From assembly GCA_900618425.1 (NCBI GenBank), contig UZAN01039923.1, positions 38,459 to 102,458 of the forward strand: a stretch of 64,000 nucleotides of DNA, in the 5' to 3' direction. Under the pieces are notes generated by a model that saw only the letters and a program-made list of their open reading frames with translations, searched no databases and was not told where the DNA came from. How positions within the stretch are numbered: the stretch's first letter is position 1; each line of letters begins with the position of its first letter. Below are positions 25,710 through 38,200 of this stretch, one piece after another. Both the position numbers and the translations under genes were made by a program. The DNA comes from Echinostoma caproni (lineage: Eukaryota > Platyhelminthes > Trematoda > Plagiorchiida > Echinostomatidae).

Positions 25710-28700
25710 TTTCTTCTTTTTTCAATACTTAAAGTTTTCCCTACTGTAACATGTCGAAAATGCTGAAAATTTATCCTGTCGGATACATGAAGCTTTACTT
25801 TACTTGACTTGAGTTAACCCAAATGAGATTCTAAAAAAACGCTAACTACTTTGAATCAACACGAACTCGGATCTGTTCACTACAGTGCATTTAGAGAGAT
25901 CTTTTCGGGCATGTAGACAACTTTGAATTTTTAGAAAACAAAATAACGGTGAAGGGGAATTACACGTATCAGAATGTATATTGAAATAAAAACGTTTGTC
26001 AAGATGCGAAGTACTAAAACGCATTTTGAGTTGGGAAGCATAACATGGTCACAGTTGGAATAGCCTTCGGTTCACGCGGGATCGTGGGCAAACTACATCT
26101 CCAAAACTGCCGGCCTGACCATTTGAACAAGATGTATAAGTAAACCTTATACAGTTCATTATATTGGCAGTTATAACAGAGAATGAGAACGGTCAGCGTA
26201 AGTATAAGGATTGGGAAATGTAAATTACAAAAATTAGCTTTCTTTGTGGGGAACGATAATCTCCATCTGTTCAAAAGGTGAACGATGAAAAAAAAAATGT
26301 CATCTCATTCATCTGCAAATTTCCATTTTAACAGTTCCGTTTTTTTCGATGTTCTTTATCCGAACCCTCCCCTTCCCGTTGTTATTGTTTTTATTGTCGT
26401 ACCGTTGGCATCATGCTTGTCCACAAGCCGGTGTTAGATATATATGTATATATATATACATTAGTTAGAGGAAGCTATATACTTCCATAGGCCATACCGA
26501 AGTTACCATCAAGTGCTGATCTAACATCTCAGTATTTTTATCACGTAGAATAGTGAATAACGTAATAAAAATCAAGAAGTAAATGACGTCCTGCTTCGTA
26601 ATGGACCATGAATGTAGGGTAAAACAGCTGAGTAATAAACCACCAGCAATATTTTCCTTAATCCACACACATACACACAATCTGCTGAGTGAGTGAATTT
26701 ATATAAGCATTCAGGATGGAATTATTTCAAAACGATATGACACCTGTCAGAACTTTTTTGAAGTATTTTTACGGATCACTTCACTCCTATCCACCAAAAT
26801 CAGAGCGAATGCCAGTACACCTTTTCTGTCTATAGGCTTATATTCGCACTCACAACGACAACATTTTCCCAACAATTATGAACAAACTACATACAAAATA
26901 ACCCGTGTATTCTGTTGATCATCATAAAAGTGATTATTTTTCATGTGTCCCGAGAGCTTAACGGAAACAGAATACATATATGGTAGAGATTGACATAAAA
27001 AATAGTGAAACCAACTCCTTGTTTTTGCTGAGATCTGATGCAAGTTAAAATATGAGTTTTTTGGATCCATTAACCATTGGAAGGCATTTCCACTCTGTCA
27101 GCTTTGATCATCGAAGACTGAGAGATATGAATTTGAACATGGTATCACGGAACACTCATAACTTGCTTTTACTACCTCCAGCAGAATGGTTTCTTCCAAC
27201 CAAATGGCAGTTGTTAGTACTGACAAAAGAAGCATCCTCCGGCTATTATAAACTAAAATCTGGACTGCTGGTGAATCGGGTCGTAGTGTTTTATCCGAAT
27301 AAGAAATGCTAATTGTCAGTGTTGAATGATGCGATGAGTGGAATCACGAAGTAAATGACTAATCAGCTTACACAAATGTTGCAACTAATTCAGATCAGGA
27401 AAACATTTTGAATGTTTGATCAATATAAGAAGCATTTTGCTCGTAAGCTGATAATAATAATATTAATAATAATAATAATAATTGATAATTGAATCGACAC
27501 AGATTCACCCATCCAAAACATCTTGTAATAGCTCCAATCACTGCAGTTCGTTGACTGCTACGAAACCACTATCTTTTGAATGATCAAAAGGATTGTTTTT
27601 AAAATCACGGATTCAGCGAATTATTGATCATTGGAATACGACACTATTTCTCTCACTGCTTCACAATGTCTTCGCTCTCGAGCGTAATAAGGGAGTGTAA
27701 TATCTCTACCAGAAATTACACCACATCATAGTATTCTTTTGTTTTATCATCAACGACTACTGGTACAGTATCATTCAAATGATCTCTAACCTAATGCCCA
27801 TTTGTATTAGGACCAAGTTTGCTGCAATCGTTTCTTTTCAATTCATTTGTGGCAATCAGAATGATAGTGCATCAGGCATGCGTGTTCACGTGGATTTTAA
27901 GTTTATGTCGTTTATCTGATTGCACAGCGTAAAACGCTGAGGGAACAGATACCAGCATTTCCATCCCTAATCACTGTAATCTGAATCGACCTGTAAGGCA
28001 TTAACTGAGTGGAAGGTCAAAGGGTCGCCTCTTTGAGTTGAATATCTACCCTCGCACACACATATACACGTACACATTAGGAATTCCCTTACGTAGTCTT
28101 TCCATCAAAAATCAATGAAATTTAATGCAACTAGCGATTTACTTTCCGTCCCCACCCTCGGCACCCATAGCAATTTGCATCTGAGGCTCATAGTAATTCA
28201 ATGAGCGAACAATGCTTATCTGCTTAACACATCTCCCGCAAGTGATAATCCGGAGATTTTTTAAACATTTTCAACTCACTTGTACCGCTTCACTAGGTAG
28301 GGCCAACCACGGACCAGTAGTGGTTATCCGTTGCAGCTGATAACTCCTAAATACGGAAGACTTAAATGATAATCTTTCAAGTAAATCCAGTAGAAAATAC
28401 AACTAGAAGGTTCTCATACCAGCAGTCACAGTTGGGGAACATTTAGTCAAGTCTGATCTCTATTACATGGGGAAAAGTAAAATGTTTTTTCAATGAAGTC
28501 GTTTGTTATATTTTGCTTCCCGTAGTACATATGTGGATTCTACTCCACATGGATTTCTCAGTGACTTCCACCCACATCCTTCCCCCACCATTAGCATGCC
28601 CCTCAGGTACTATTAAAGTATACTTCTTTGCATGCCCTCTAATGTCCTGATGGATGCGCAAGTTTGACACAAGAAAAGGTCAACTCTTTATTAGAGGATG

Positions 28701-28890
28701 CAGGTTATACTGCATACAGTCGTTTTTTCTTCTGAAAGTCTCTTAGTTTTACTGAATTATTTAAATGCTCTGGTGAATTTGATCGGCCGAGTGAGATGAC
28801 AGTTCCTCTTGCAGTGTATTTCTCAAGTTTACGAGTTAGAAGGAGAGATAAATATGAGAAAACGTTTATGAATTACCTGGAACTTACCGT
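25710..28890. other. No recognisable feature apart from simple repeats
   Basis: Contains the AAT microsatellite and a TA-rich run near 26440. The 86-codon frame at 27052-27312 has no motif. Confidence 0.6.
27449..27482. repeat. (AAT)n microsatellite
   Basis: About ten ATA/AAT triplet units with one interruption. Confidence 0.9.
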
Positions 28891-28899
28891 CAAAGGGTG

Positions 28900-29050
28900 T
28901 GGAGAAAGCGCCACCCCGTTGATTGCAAACAATAATTTAATAAGCATCCACATGCTTGGCCAAGCATGATGCTCAGTGATACGAAAAATTCTGCTTGTTT
29001 TTTCTCCCAGCTGGCGTGGCGCAAACCCTTTTTTTTCTGCGCTGAGAATT
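28900..29050 (-). mobile_element. Possible Penelope GIY-YIG remnant (uncertain)
   Basis: The minus strand reads EKTSRIFRITEHHAW, which recalls the Y-x-G-R/K-T-S-R-x-x-x-R-I-x-EH-x-x-W helix of GIY-YIG endonucleases as in PLE-1 (REHHPAW). The Y-x-G turn itself is not visible and the similarity covers only about 15 residues. Confidence 0.2.
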
Positions 29051-31499
29051 CTGTTTGATTCGCGAATGAAACAGTCCACAGATTCGCTGTTTTATGCTCG
29101 TCGGAATGTCAGTAATGCGCGCTTATTGCTCACATGCTTTAACTCGAACAGCAGATATCCTTAAAAGCTGAAAATCACGTTCGATGGTTAACACTTTGAA
29201 GGTATTATTTAATCAATTATATATATTGTTTCTTGTTCCGCATGCTACGTCAACTAGAACCTTCTGGAAAGCGCGAAATAAAAACATTGGGAAACACCAG
29301 CACATTGGACAATTCCACTGCTATCGAAAAGCCCATATGCCTGAGGGCATTTTGAATGGGTCCAACAAACCAATGGAACTCATTGAGTTATCATTTATGC
29401 CATAGGTGTGATTTACAGCGCCGATATATTCCGCCATTTAACACCCAAATAGGTCAGCTTCTAGTACCGTCATAATAAATGGGCATGGCGGGAAATCACT
29501 GGACATCCCATCGCAACCCCGTCTCACTAATGTATCACTGATGAACTGGAATTTTACGTATATAACTTAATTAACTCTTCAATATGCAAGCATATATCCA
29601 TACACCTTCGCTCAATCCGACTGTGTATATATGTTATGGTGACCCCACGAATTACGCTTTTGACAATGGATCTCACATCCGGAAAAACATAGGATTTCAA
29701 GATGTGTTCAAAAATTAAAAAGTAACCAGTCAATAATTATATTGTGACAGATTTCAAACGTTTCTCTATCCTCTGATACGTTGAATTGTATAAGTCAAGT
29801 ATTGAGCGTAACGGTAAGACGCATTTCTGTACTTGGGTATATCGAATGTACTCTTTTTGAAAAGGTGGAATTTATGGCACTGACGTTTCTCAATTTCCAA
29901 GCCACATGATCGCGGTGCTCGTTTAGTCTTTTCCACCACCATTTCTCGCAAAGACTGTAAAATTTGGTTCATGTAATCGGTCTATTCGGGGGATGGAAAA
30001 CACCTAAGTCTATGTTTGGTCTCAGAAGAATAATTTGTTTTATTCTCTGAACTTTGATCAGACTTTCAAAATTTTCCTCTGATAGCAATCTTCTACTCTA
30101 AACAATATGAGTTAGATATTGATAACTTGTAGTGATCGACTGAGTTTTCGGCTCTTCTAAATTCAAATTTGCCAGTTGTCTGTGGATAGTTTCACATCCC
30201 ATCAATTGAATCCCCGTAACTTCAAACTGATAAAGCGATCGTATCCTACTGAGAATTCCGGACAATGTTTAAATCACGAACCGCCTCGGAATAAAACGGC
30301 GTTATCCAAACCCCGACGAGTTGAAAGAGACTGACGTCCCCAAAGCCAAACAGAAGTACGTTTTGAGCGAATGAGTTTGAGGTTTTCAAAGGGATCGGGT
30401 TCGACTCTACGTCCCAAACTTCGGAAATTTGTATTCAATCGCTGATCAAATGAACTTTAGAATGAAATGTTTGAAGCGGCAATAGTTTTCCTCTATGGAA
30501 TGGGTAGGAAAGAGAATAACGTAAAAATGAATCAAAAAATCAGTCTCTACACACAGAATTGAATGTTTTAATGATTCATTGCGACAACATCCTGATACCT
30601 TCCTCTGTTACTCAGGTTCATCGCATGCGTTCTTGTCTTTGTTGCATCATTTCTCATCGTCGTCACATATTGCCCCATCCTGCTTACATCTATGCGATTC
30701 GTATAGTTTAGTGACTCAGGAAGGTGTTGATAAGAATACTTCATTATTGTCCTTAAATCCACAAATGATAACTTTGTGCCTGGTTCTTCAAGGGTTATTC
30801 AACCCACACTTGACTTATTCATGATTAGTTACTTTCTCCCTCTTGAGGATGAATGCCTATCGTAAAGCATTTGGGGCTCAGTCTGTCTCGGACGCCAAGG
30901 TGTATTTCTATTCCGATCTTGGGACTCCAACTTATCACGATGTTCAACACTTTCTCGCCTTACGTTCAGGCCGGCTACAGTGCATTTTGAAAAAGCACAT
31001 TTGCATCAACAATTACACATTGAATGGCAAATAAAACACAACCAACATGGGCGTCAGCATATAAAAATCCACTCGCAGTTGATTATCGTTGTCGAATTCT
31101 ACAGTCAAAAATCGCATTTACAAGTGACGAGGAATACATGTGGGTGATGCACTGTTACCTAGGAACAGAATGAAAAATATCGTATTTCTACCCGTTCTAT
31201 TCAGCAATGAACTTCCCGGAAGCACAACTACACTGACATAAGGTCGTGTAACCGAATAGTATTCAGATTAACATATCTGAACAAACAATTTATCCGTTAC
31301 AGGTAAGTTTCCTTTTGAAATAGGTAACAATTGAAATACAGATGAACGTTTATTTAGGATTGGAATTTTCGCGTTGATGCTGTTTTGTCACTTAACGTAA
31401 TGACATTGGAATTTACCATTTATAACTGTTTATTAGTTCAGCAACAAGGGACTGTTGGATACATCAACATGTTTCAAGAAGACCGTGTTTCAGCAGCAT

Positions 31500-31600
31500 T
31501 GGGATTCTAGCGCTCCAACTGGGGATCAAACCCAGGAACTCAGAAGTCGAAAGTTAGTAGGCTGTCCATTAGACCACCGGGTAATTGATCCAGTGGATTT
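31500..31600 (-). mobile_element. tRNA-headed SINE-like unit (family C)
   Basis: The minus strand reads CCCGGTGGTCTAATGGACAG (A-box) and, about 45 nt on, TGGGTTTGATCCCCA (B-box in a closed T-arm). It continues into sequence unlike SINE-A. No acceptor stem is apparent. The 3' limit, perhaps near 31440, is uncertain. Confidence 0.5.
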
Positions 31601-32830
31601 CTGATTCTCTTACTGAAGACATGATTCAACTCAGCTTTTCGAGCTTCCCGCCTAGTGCATCTCAATGCTGCAATTCTCACGACTGATTGCATACAACAAG
31701 GTCGGAACAGCTGTCCGTTGCCTCCTAGTTTTTCATATCACACCTCTCTCTCTTGTACTAAATTGAATTCACAATATAATCAAATCAAATTACCCACTGC
31801 TCTTGTTTACGACATGAGGTAACAAACCGCGCATTTAAAGCTTTGCTTTTATTATTGACCATTTTATTTCACAGTTCGATTTCTGAGTGGGTTTTTGCGA
31901 ATGGTTTGAAAGCTTTTCACAATTTTGCAAGCCGATTAAAGCGAAGCACCGAAGATGACATTTCTTTTATTTAAACAACGCGCTAATGACGTTCATAATG
32001 TGATGATTTATTGCAGCTGCGATCAATTTCATCTAGAAGTTACATTGAAATCCTGCTTTATTATTGCGGACCATATTATTCATGTTGATCACCAGATTTT
32101 TTGTCATCCCAACTAAGAGAGTGTTCATTTTTTCATTTGTTTAGAGGAGTGATACAGTGTGATGATGCCACCGCTCACAACAATTGCCTAAAATTTGTTT
32201 CTTTAGATAAGACTCCCACATTGTCCGGAGACTGGAGACAATTGATAGTGTACTGTCTTCGGAGCTGAGTGACGCCGAGAGGAAAAACGGTACAGTATTG
32301 CCGGTGATGTCAATTTGTGCCATACTTTTATGGTTTCTGATGAATCTTTCGACAAATGCAACTCAGCTTCACGAAAAAATAAGTCGTTGATCAAGAATAA
32401 GGAAACTGTGGGTAAAATAAAATACGGTGAAATGTGGCTGCCGAGGTACCAAGAAATGCTGGAATGCGATTGATCGAATTCAAATGAAGTTACAATAGAT
32501 CCACCTTATGTCTCGTCAGATATAATTGACATTACAACGGTTACAATTGAGGTTCAAAAGATAAAGTTGTCTAGTTGTCAAGTGTTTCTATTACTACTAC
32601 TACAAGTGGAAAGCTGCCGGTAAAAAGAACCTCATTCTGGATTTATCAATTTGTGTTTATGTAAAACATCCGTCCCATTCCCTGACGCAGCGCTGAACGC
32701 ATTGTGGAACACCCCTAAATTTGGCTTAGCCGTGGAATGATGAGATCGGCACGTTGAGTATCGTTATTCGGTTGAACAATCCCACTTTTGGGTTCAAAAC
32801 CAGTGAGTTAGGTTTTTCTTTCGTGTTGAC

Positions 32831-32985
32831 TTCCTTTAATTGAATATGCAATGGTACAATTTTCAGGAAGGGGTATGGGCTAATCAACGGTCTGCCGTAC
32901 AACATTCAACGAAAGCCAGGCGATGGTAGTGGGATTCGAACACAATTCCTGTGAGAACGTTACCACCGGGCCACCACCGCTTTCG
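32831..32985 (-). mobile_element. SINE-A copy 2
   Basis: The minus strand begins GCGGTGGTGGCCCGGTGGTA (A-box), followed by TTCGAATCCCACTACCATCG (B-box) and CCTTCCTGAAAATTGTACCA, and ends with ATTCAATTAAAGG. It is nearly the same as the head of copy 4. Confidence 0.85.
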
Positions 32986-33964
32986 ATTCAACCCAATTTC
33001 GTGAGCTTATCGTCAACAGTCATAAAGACTAGTATGAACTATATTAGATTTAATCGGCAACATAAATGATATTTCCAGACTGATTTGAACTCCAATATAC
33101 CCCACCCCCACAGTAATACCCACACACTCATACAATCACAAACATGATCCATCTTTTTCGGTTTATCTGACTCATATCATTTAGTGTGCTATATTTAACT
33201 GATCAATGAATTCCCAAGACAAGCTTTACTGTTACTTTGATTACTTTCTAAATGATATTCTACTGAAAAATCATGAATGTTTTGTCTACCAAAAATTACT
33301 TCTTCTTCATTAGCACCATAGTGTGTTACCCAATGTGTTCTCCGCATTGACGATGACAGCTTACATCCTCCGGCCTAAGCCATTGCCACATATTCCTTGG
33401 TATAAAACCCCACTGTTTTCACGTGATATGCTACCATTTCCCGTATAGCGCATTGGTTTCATATCACCCCTTACCCGACCCACCCCCTCAGGCTCCGTAT
33501 CGATATTGCCAATACAGATGATAAAAAAGAGTTGGTGGTTTCCAGATTCCAGGTGTCAATCAAGGATGCTAAACAAAACTGTTACCATTGTATTCCTGAT
33601 ACGAATGATTCGAATTCACGTCCACGTTGGGAGTTCTGCTTTCATCTACCAACGAACATGAAACAACCCTGCACGTACCACATCACAAGGAAAGTAAAAC
33701 CATGCTAAAAAAAGGTTCTATCATGATATATGGAACCCACACGCAATCATCGAAGTTTACGAAGGGTGGAGTTCAATCTTGAGGCGAGTTTCTTATTGGA
33801 CCAGTGAAATAGATCAATGATTGACAGAAAACTAGTTGAGGTCATCAACTAATGAAATCTCGAGCAACTATGCATTCAGGGTTGGTGGATAGTTTTTAAC
33901 AGAATCCAATTTTATTATTCTAACAATCCCGGTTATTCTCATTAAAAAACTAAAAAATATACGA

Positions 33965-34402
33965 ATGAAACGGTATTTAACTTGGTTTGGAAGACCAATC
34001 AGTGACACCTCGTCAGACACATTACCGAACGTTGTAACTTTGGATCACCTTCATCCTAAGGATGGGCTGTTCATGCATAATCGAGCTACTCGCTCAGGTC
34101 TGCAGCTAACCGATTTGAAATTATGCTGTTTCCGCATAACTGGTCAGCTCACATTTGGCCCCGCTCTGCGGACACCGTACCAGGAAGGAATTGAGCGGTG
34201 GCATGTGGTCTCCTCAATCTTCGCAAAGGAGGCCACCAAAGTGGTGTGTAAACAACTGCTCCGCACACTTTGTGGCCCAGCGTCTACCACAGTTGTTCCA
34301 AAATTGTTGTGTACGTGTCTTCAGTGTATGCTCTGTTTGTATTTTTACATTTTCTCACGTTATTTTCGCGTCAAAAACGGATTACTTCAACCTGGGTCTT
34401 AA
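33965..34402 (+). CDS. Unassigned 145-codon open frame, longest in the window
   Basis: An open frame runs from ATG at 33965 to TAA at 34400-34402. The residues include LTWFGRPISDTSSDTLPNVV and, later, TKVVCKQLLRTLCGPAS with a Cys/Leu/Tyr-rich C-terminus. A second frame over the same DNA is open from 34155 to 34451. The local GC content is higher than in the flanks. No splice sites, domain or relative was recognised. It lies 300 bp upstream of a LINE fragment and may be repeat-derived. Coding status is doubtful. Confidence 0.2.
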   Translation: MKRYLTWFGRPISDTSSDTLPNVVTLDHLHPKDGLFMHNRATRSGLQLTDLKLCCFRITGQLTFGPALRTPYQEGIERWHVVSSIFAKEATKVVCKQLLRTLCGPASTTVVPKLLCTCLQCMLCLYFYIFSRYFRVKNGLLQPGS

Positions 34403-34734
34403 CGAAACACCAATATATCCCATAATTCGAAATGAATTATTTAAACAGTAGAAAGGCTGAGGGTATTCGAAGTATTTTTTAATGAGCTAGACTCGGCGCA
34501 AAATATTTCTTCCCGATAGATAATTTGATTTATTTGAAGAAATTCATTAAAGAATAACAATAAAACATCAGTTGAAGTACTTACTCAATAAAATCTTAAA
34601 TATGACTGATTGCAGTATCGTAAATGGCCCTCATAAAATAAGCTCACTAACTTTGGTTCAACATCGCTACATAGTTTTGTCACGAACGAAGCATTCAAAT
34701 GCATGTTCCTTTGCCTATCAGTGCATTTTCCATA

Positions 34735-35200
34735 CATATAGTAATAATCGCCCTTTACTTTCCCTGGACTAGTTAAAAAGGATCTTATTACTCTTCAATG
34801 CGTTTCGGCAATTAGTAACTGTGTTTCTCTTATTCCCATCAACGGTATAATCACAGAATTATATGATTTGCATAATAATCCAAGTAAGAATTCTCCTCAT
34901 CAGCATCTTAGTGACTCCAGAGATACGCTCACTCCCGACCTATCTGTCTTTGATGACCACGCTGCGACCCGATCCAGTTATCGCTGCTTGTCATACTGCA
35001 CAACCGTTCATCGTAATTACCGAGTACTCTATTTAGCTCGTAATCTAACTGACAAGAAGAAAGCTCCAAATGAATTAATCCAACATACTAATATGATTCG
35101 TTGTTTACTTTTTATCATTGTTGCATATGACTTTGTTCATTTTTACCACATTGTGATGGCAAACCAATTTTTGACGGAACCGTAGACATAGTTGCGTGCA
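34735..35200 (+). mobile_element. Non-LTR retrotransposon (CR1/jockey-like LINE), C-terminal fragment
   Basis: The frame from about 34748 reads SPFTFPGLVKKDLITLQCVS, then NGIITELYDLHNN, SSYRCLSYCTTVHRN and YLARNLTDKKKAPNEL, with a stop at 35185. It aligns along its length with the C-terminal part of the element at 24780-25670: SPLHFPGLKE, ILSRCSGIS, FRILYARTTTHKS and YFALILIKRANTIANL. The two copies are therefore related but clearly diverged. The open frame of more than 140 codons here contains no stop, so this fragment is younger or by chance less damaged. The upstream part (34572-34740) is too degraded to place. Confidence 0.65.
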
Positions 35201-38200
35201 GAATGTCCCATGTTCTATCATTGTTCACCTCGACTCTCACTCTGTTTGCTTCGGATCAGGTTCAATCTCTTTTTCTTTCCATCTGTCCTTCTGATTGGCT
35301 TCCGCTTGTCCTAATCAAAACAAAATCCACGTGGATGTGTATGATTTTCACTCTAGTACAAGACCATAAAACGCCTTGGTCGCAGTGAGCTGTCGTTGTT
35401 TTTCTTTTCTCTTATTGATCATGAAAGACCTAAGGCTGCCCATCTCGTGAGCCATCTAACGCTAGTTTCTCCATGCGTTAATTAGCACATTGTCTGGCTG
35501 TTTGATCACTCACCTATTTTTCCTCACCCCGATGGAATTTGAGTCTGTGGTTACCACGCTCCTTCTGCCCACTGACTTGACTTTCTCACGAATGGCAACC
35601 TAAATGTATCAAGTGGATATCTGTACTTGTCCCTCTTCTATCTTCCAATAAATGTTTTGATCAAACGAAATTCATAACTTGAAGGACATATGTGAACAAC
35701 TTGATTTCAAATTGATCTATTCCATCACAGCGCGCATCTGCGGAGATCGTTTACACACTAGGATTATATTCTATCTACTTAGAATTTCATAATACATTTT
35801 ATATCCAGTCGAAAATAGGCGTATCTTGAAATTACCCCGTCAAGTTAAATGTTCCGGGTTGACGATTAGCTGATGTGTACCTGAGCTCCGTTTCATTCTT
35901 CAAAAGTTGTAAACCAAACGAACGTTGGGTAGCAAAGATTTTCTTGTGTTTGCGTACCTCCTCTGGTGTTCTTACACATAAGCCATAAAAAACAAGATAA
36001 GCACTGATTTTAAAATCGCATATATCAGACTATTGAATCTTTCACAATTTAATTATTTAGCTTTCTTCAACCGAAGACTAGATGATAAGATGCTCAGCTA
36101 AAGTATAATTATTGGGATATTTGGAATTTGTCCACTTTGAATACGGATTAGCTTATTGTGAGTGGCATTTATTGTACTTCTCAGTAAGTGACCACATCAA
36201 TTAATAAAAACCCTGTGTTCATTCAACCGGAACCAGCAGTCACGGCGAGGAGACCGCTTTTATTGTACGGCAATAAAATCATCAATTCGATCAACATTAG
36301 TTAAGCGTGGTAGAAAAATGTCAGGTTACCGATTGCTAGACCCGGAATCGAAGGCAGTTAAATCAAATCGGTTTTTTACCGCGTACAACAGCAAGAGATT
36401 AGTTTTGTTGGGTAAAGGATTGCTTACACTTCCTCGTTGTACGTATGCGAATCAATTGTGTAAGCACAGTGTTATTTGACATTTGTGGATGTAGTCAACT
36501 TAGTGTGTCAAAATTGGATTCAGTGTGCAAAACTGTGTGTGTACAAATAGGTGTATGAAGGCCCGTCTAACTATCAATAGGTTACGCAAGGCGGTCATTC
36601 GTTAGAGATATTATCACGAGTTGACGAGCACTCTAATACAAAAGTTAAACTTTGGTGTTCTGCATGTTGTTCATCGAGATTCACAACTAAATACAACGAA
36701 ACAGAAACTAACTAGTCAAACTTGGATATGCCATGCTGCACTGGTTATCGATTGATGAAAAGATGCTTTCATAATATGTGAGTTCGGTTAAGTTATCACT
36801 TCTTGCACCTAGTGTGAACTACAGCGATCAGTTGAACCTAGGGACGTATGCATTCTCACATATTTGAATAAACTGGGCAATATGACCACGATTTTAATTT
36901 ATTTAACTTTTGCAGCCTAAAAGTATCTAGTACATGGTAGACTTCAGTGGTAAAATATTTTGAAAGATGAAAATTACACGTCAAAGACACTAATCAACGA
37001 GTAGGCATTTCCAGCTTTACGTGAGCGCTGGTGTCTGGAATCGCTTATTGTTTCCGCACTTAGTTCGGAGGGCGCACCAAACAAACTATCCATTTTACGT
37101 CCCAAATAGATGGGAAAGAAGGAGAACAATGAGATTCATTGAAAAACGCAACAAGAGTGCTTGAGACAAGTAGAAAGTACCACGTTTTTAATCGTTCACA
37201 AGGTATCTTCTCAAACTCCAGTTCGCATATCGCCACTCTATCCAATCTACTTTCAGTTGTATTAACATCCATTGTTGGGGTTATGAGGAATCGGCTTATC
37301 AAAGAACCGACCAACTGCTGTGAATTGGACTGGCTGGATACATCTCGAATTGGTTAGATGAAGCGCTGACACTGTCCAACTCACATCATCTTAGTTGAAC
37401 GCAACCATAAAAGTTCACACGGTTGGATGTCGAAATGTATCGTTTGAACATTGTCTTGGCCTCAGTCCATCACCGCAACAAATAACGATCGACGATATTA
37501 CAGACCCTACTGACTGTTCAAAGCGAATCTACCTCAGGCCCAAAATTGTAGAATACTTACTCTGTGTAAACACTGGTCTTGATCTCTCTTATAGGTACAG
37601 TTTGACACAGCTTTGGGTTTAGTCGAAAGCACATTGATTCTTTATTTCATTAAATATATCTTAAATGAAGCGCAAGCAACCAAGAAGGTTATACGAAAGA
37701 AATAACTTTGGAAATAGAAGCCATTATAGCAATAGTGCACGATTTTTGTCCTGGACGGTTGCGTTGCATCTCAAATGGTGCCTAGTGCAGATAGATAAAA
37801 TGTTTATGTAAGGTTTGGGAATGGATTACAATATAAATAATAGAAAATGGTGAAATTGTCACCAACACATAGACAAGGTGATTAACAAGTCATTTTTTTT
37901 TACTGATAATTGCTTTCGATCGGTTGATAACAATCGCCTCGGCGATGTTGAGCATTATGGCTTTATCATAAGAAAATTGCCTCGAAATGCTTTCCCGCAG
38001 TCAACGAGGTGTACCTTCATCAACAGGTGTTTTGCAATTGATGATCTTGGTGTATTGTTAGCACTTTCCTCACCAGATAGTGACCGTGACACGGTAATCT
38101 TTCGTAGAAAACAATTAGGAATGTGTTCCAACACCCAGTTACATAACTGTCCTTCTGTTTAATCTATGCAAGTACCTCGGCATACATTGGAATTGGTATA

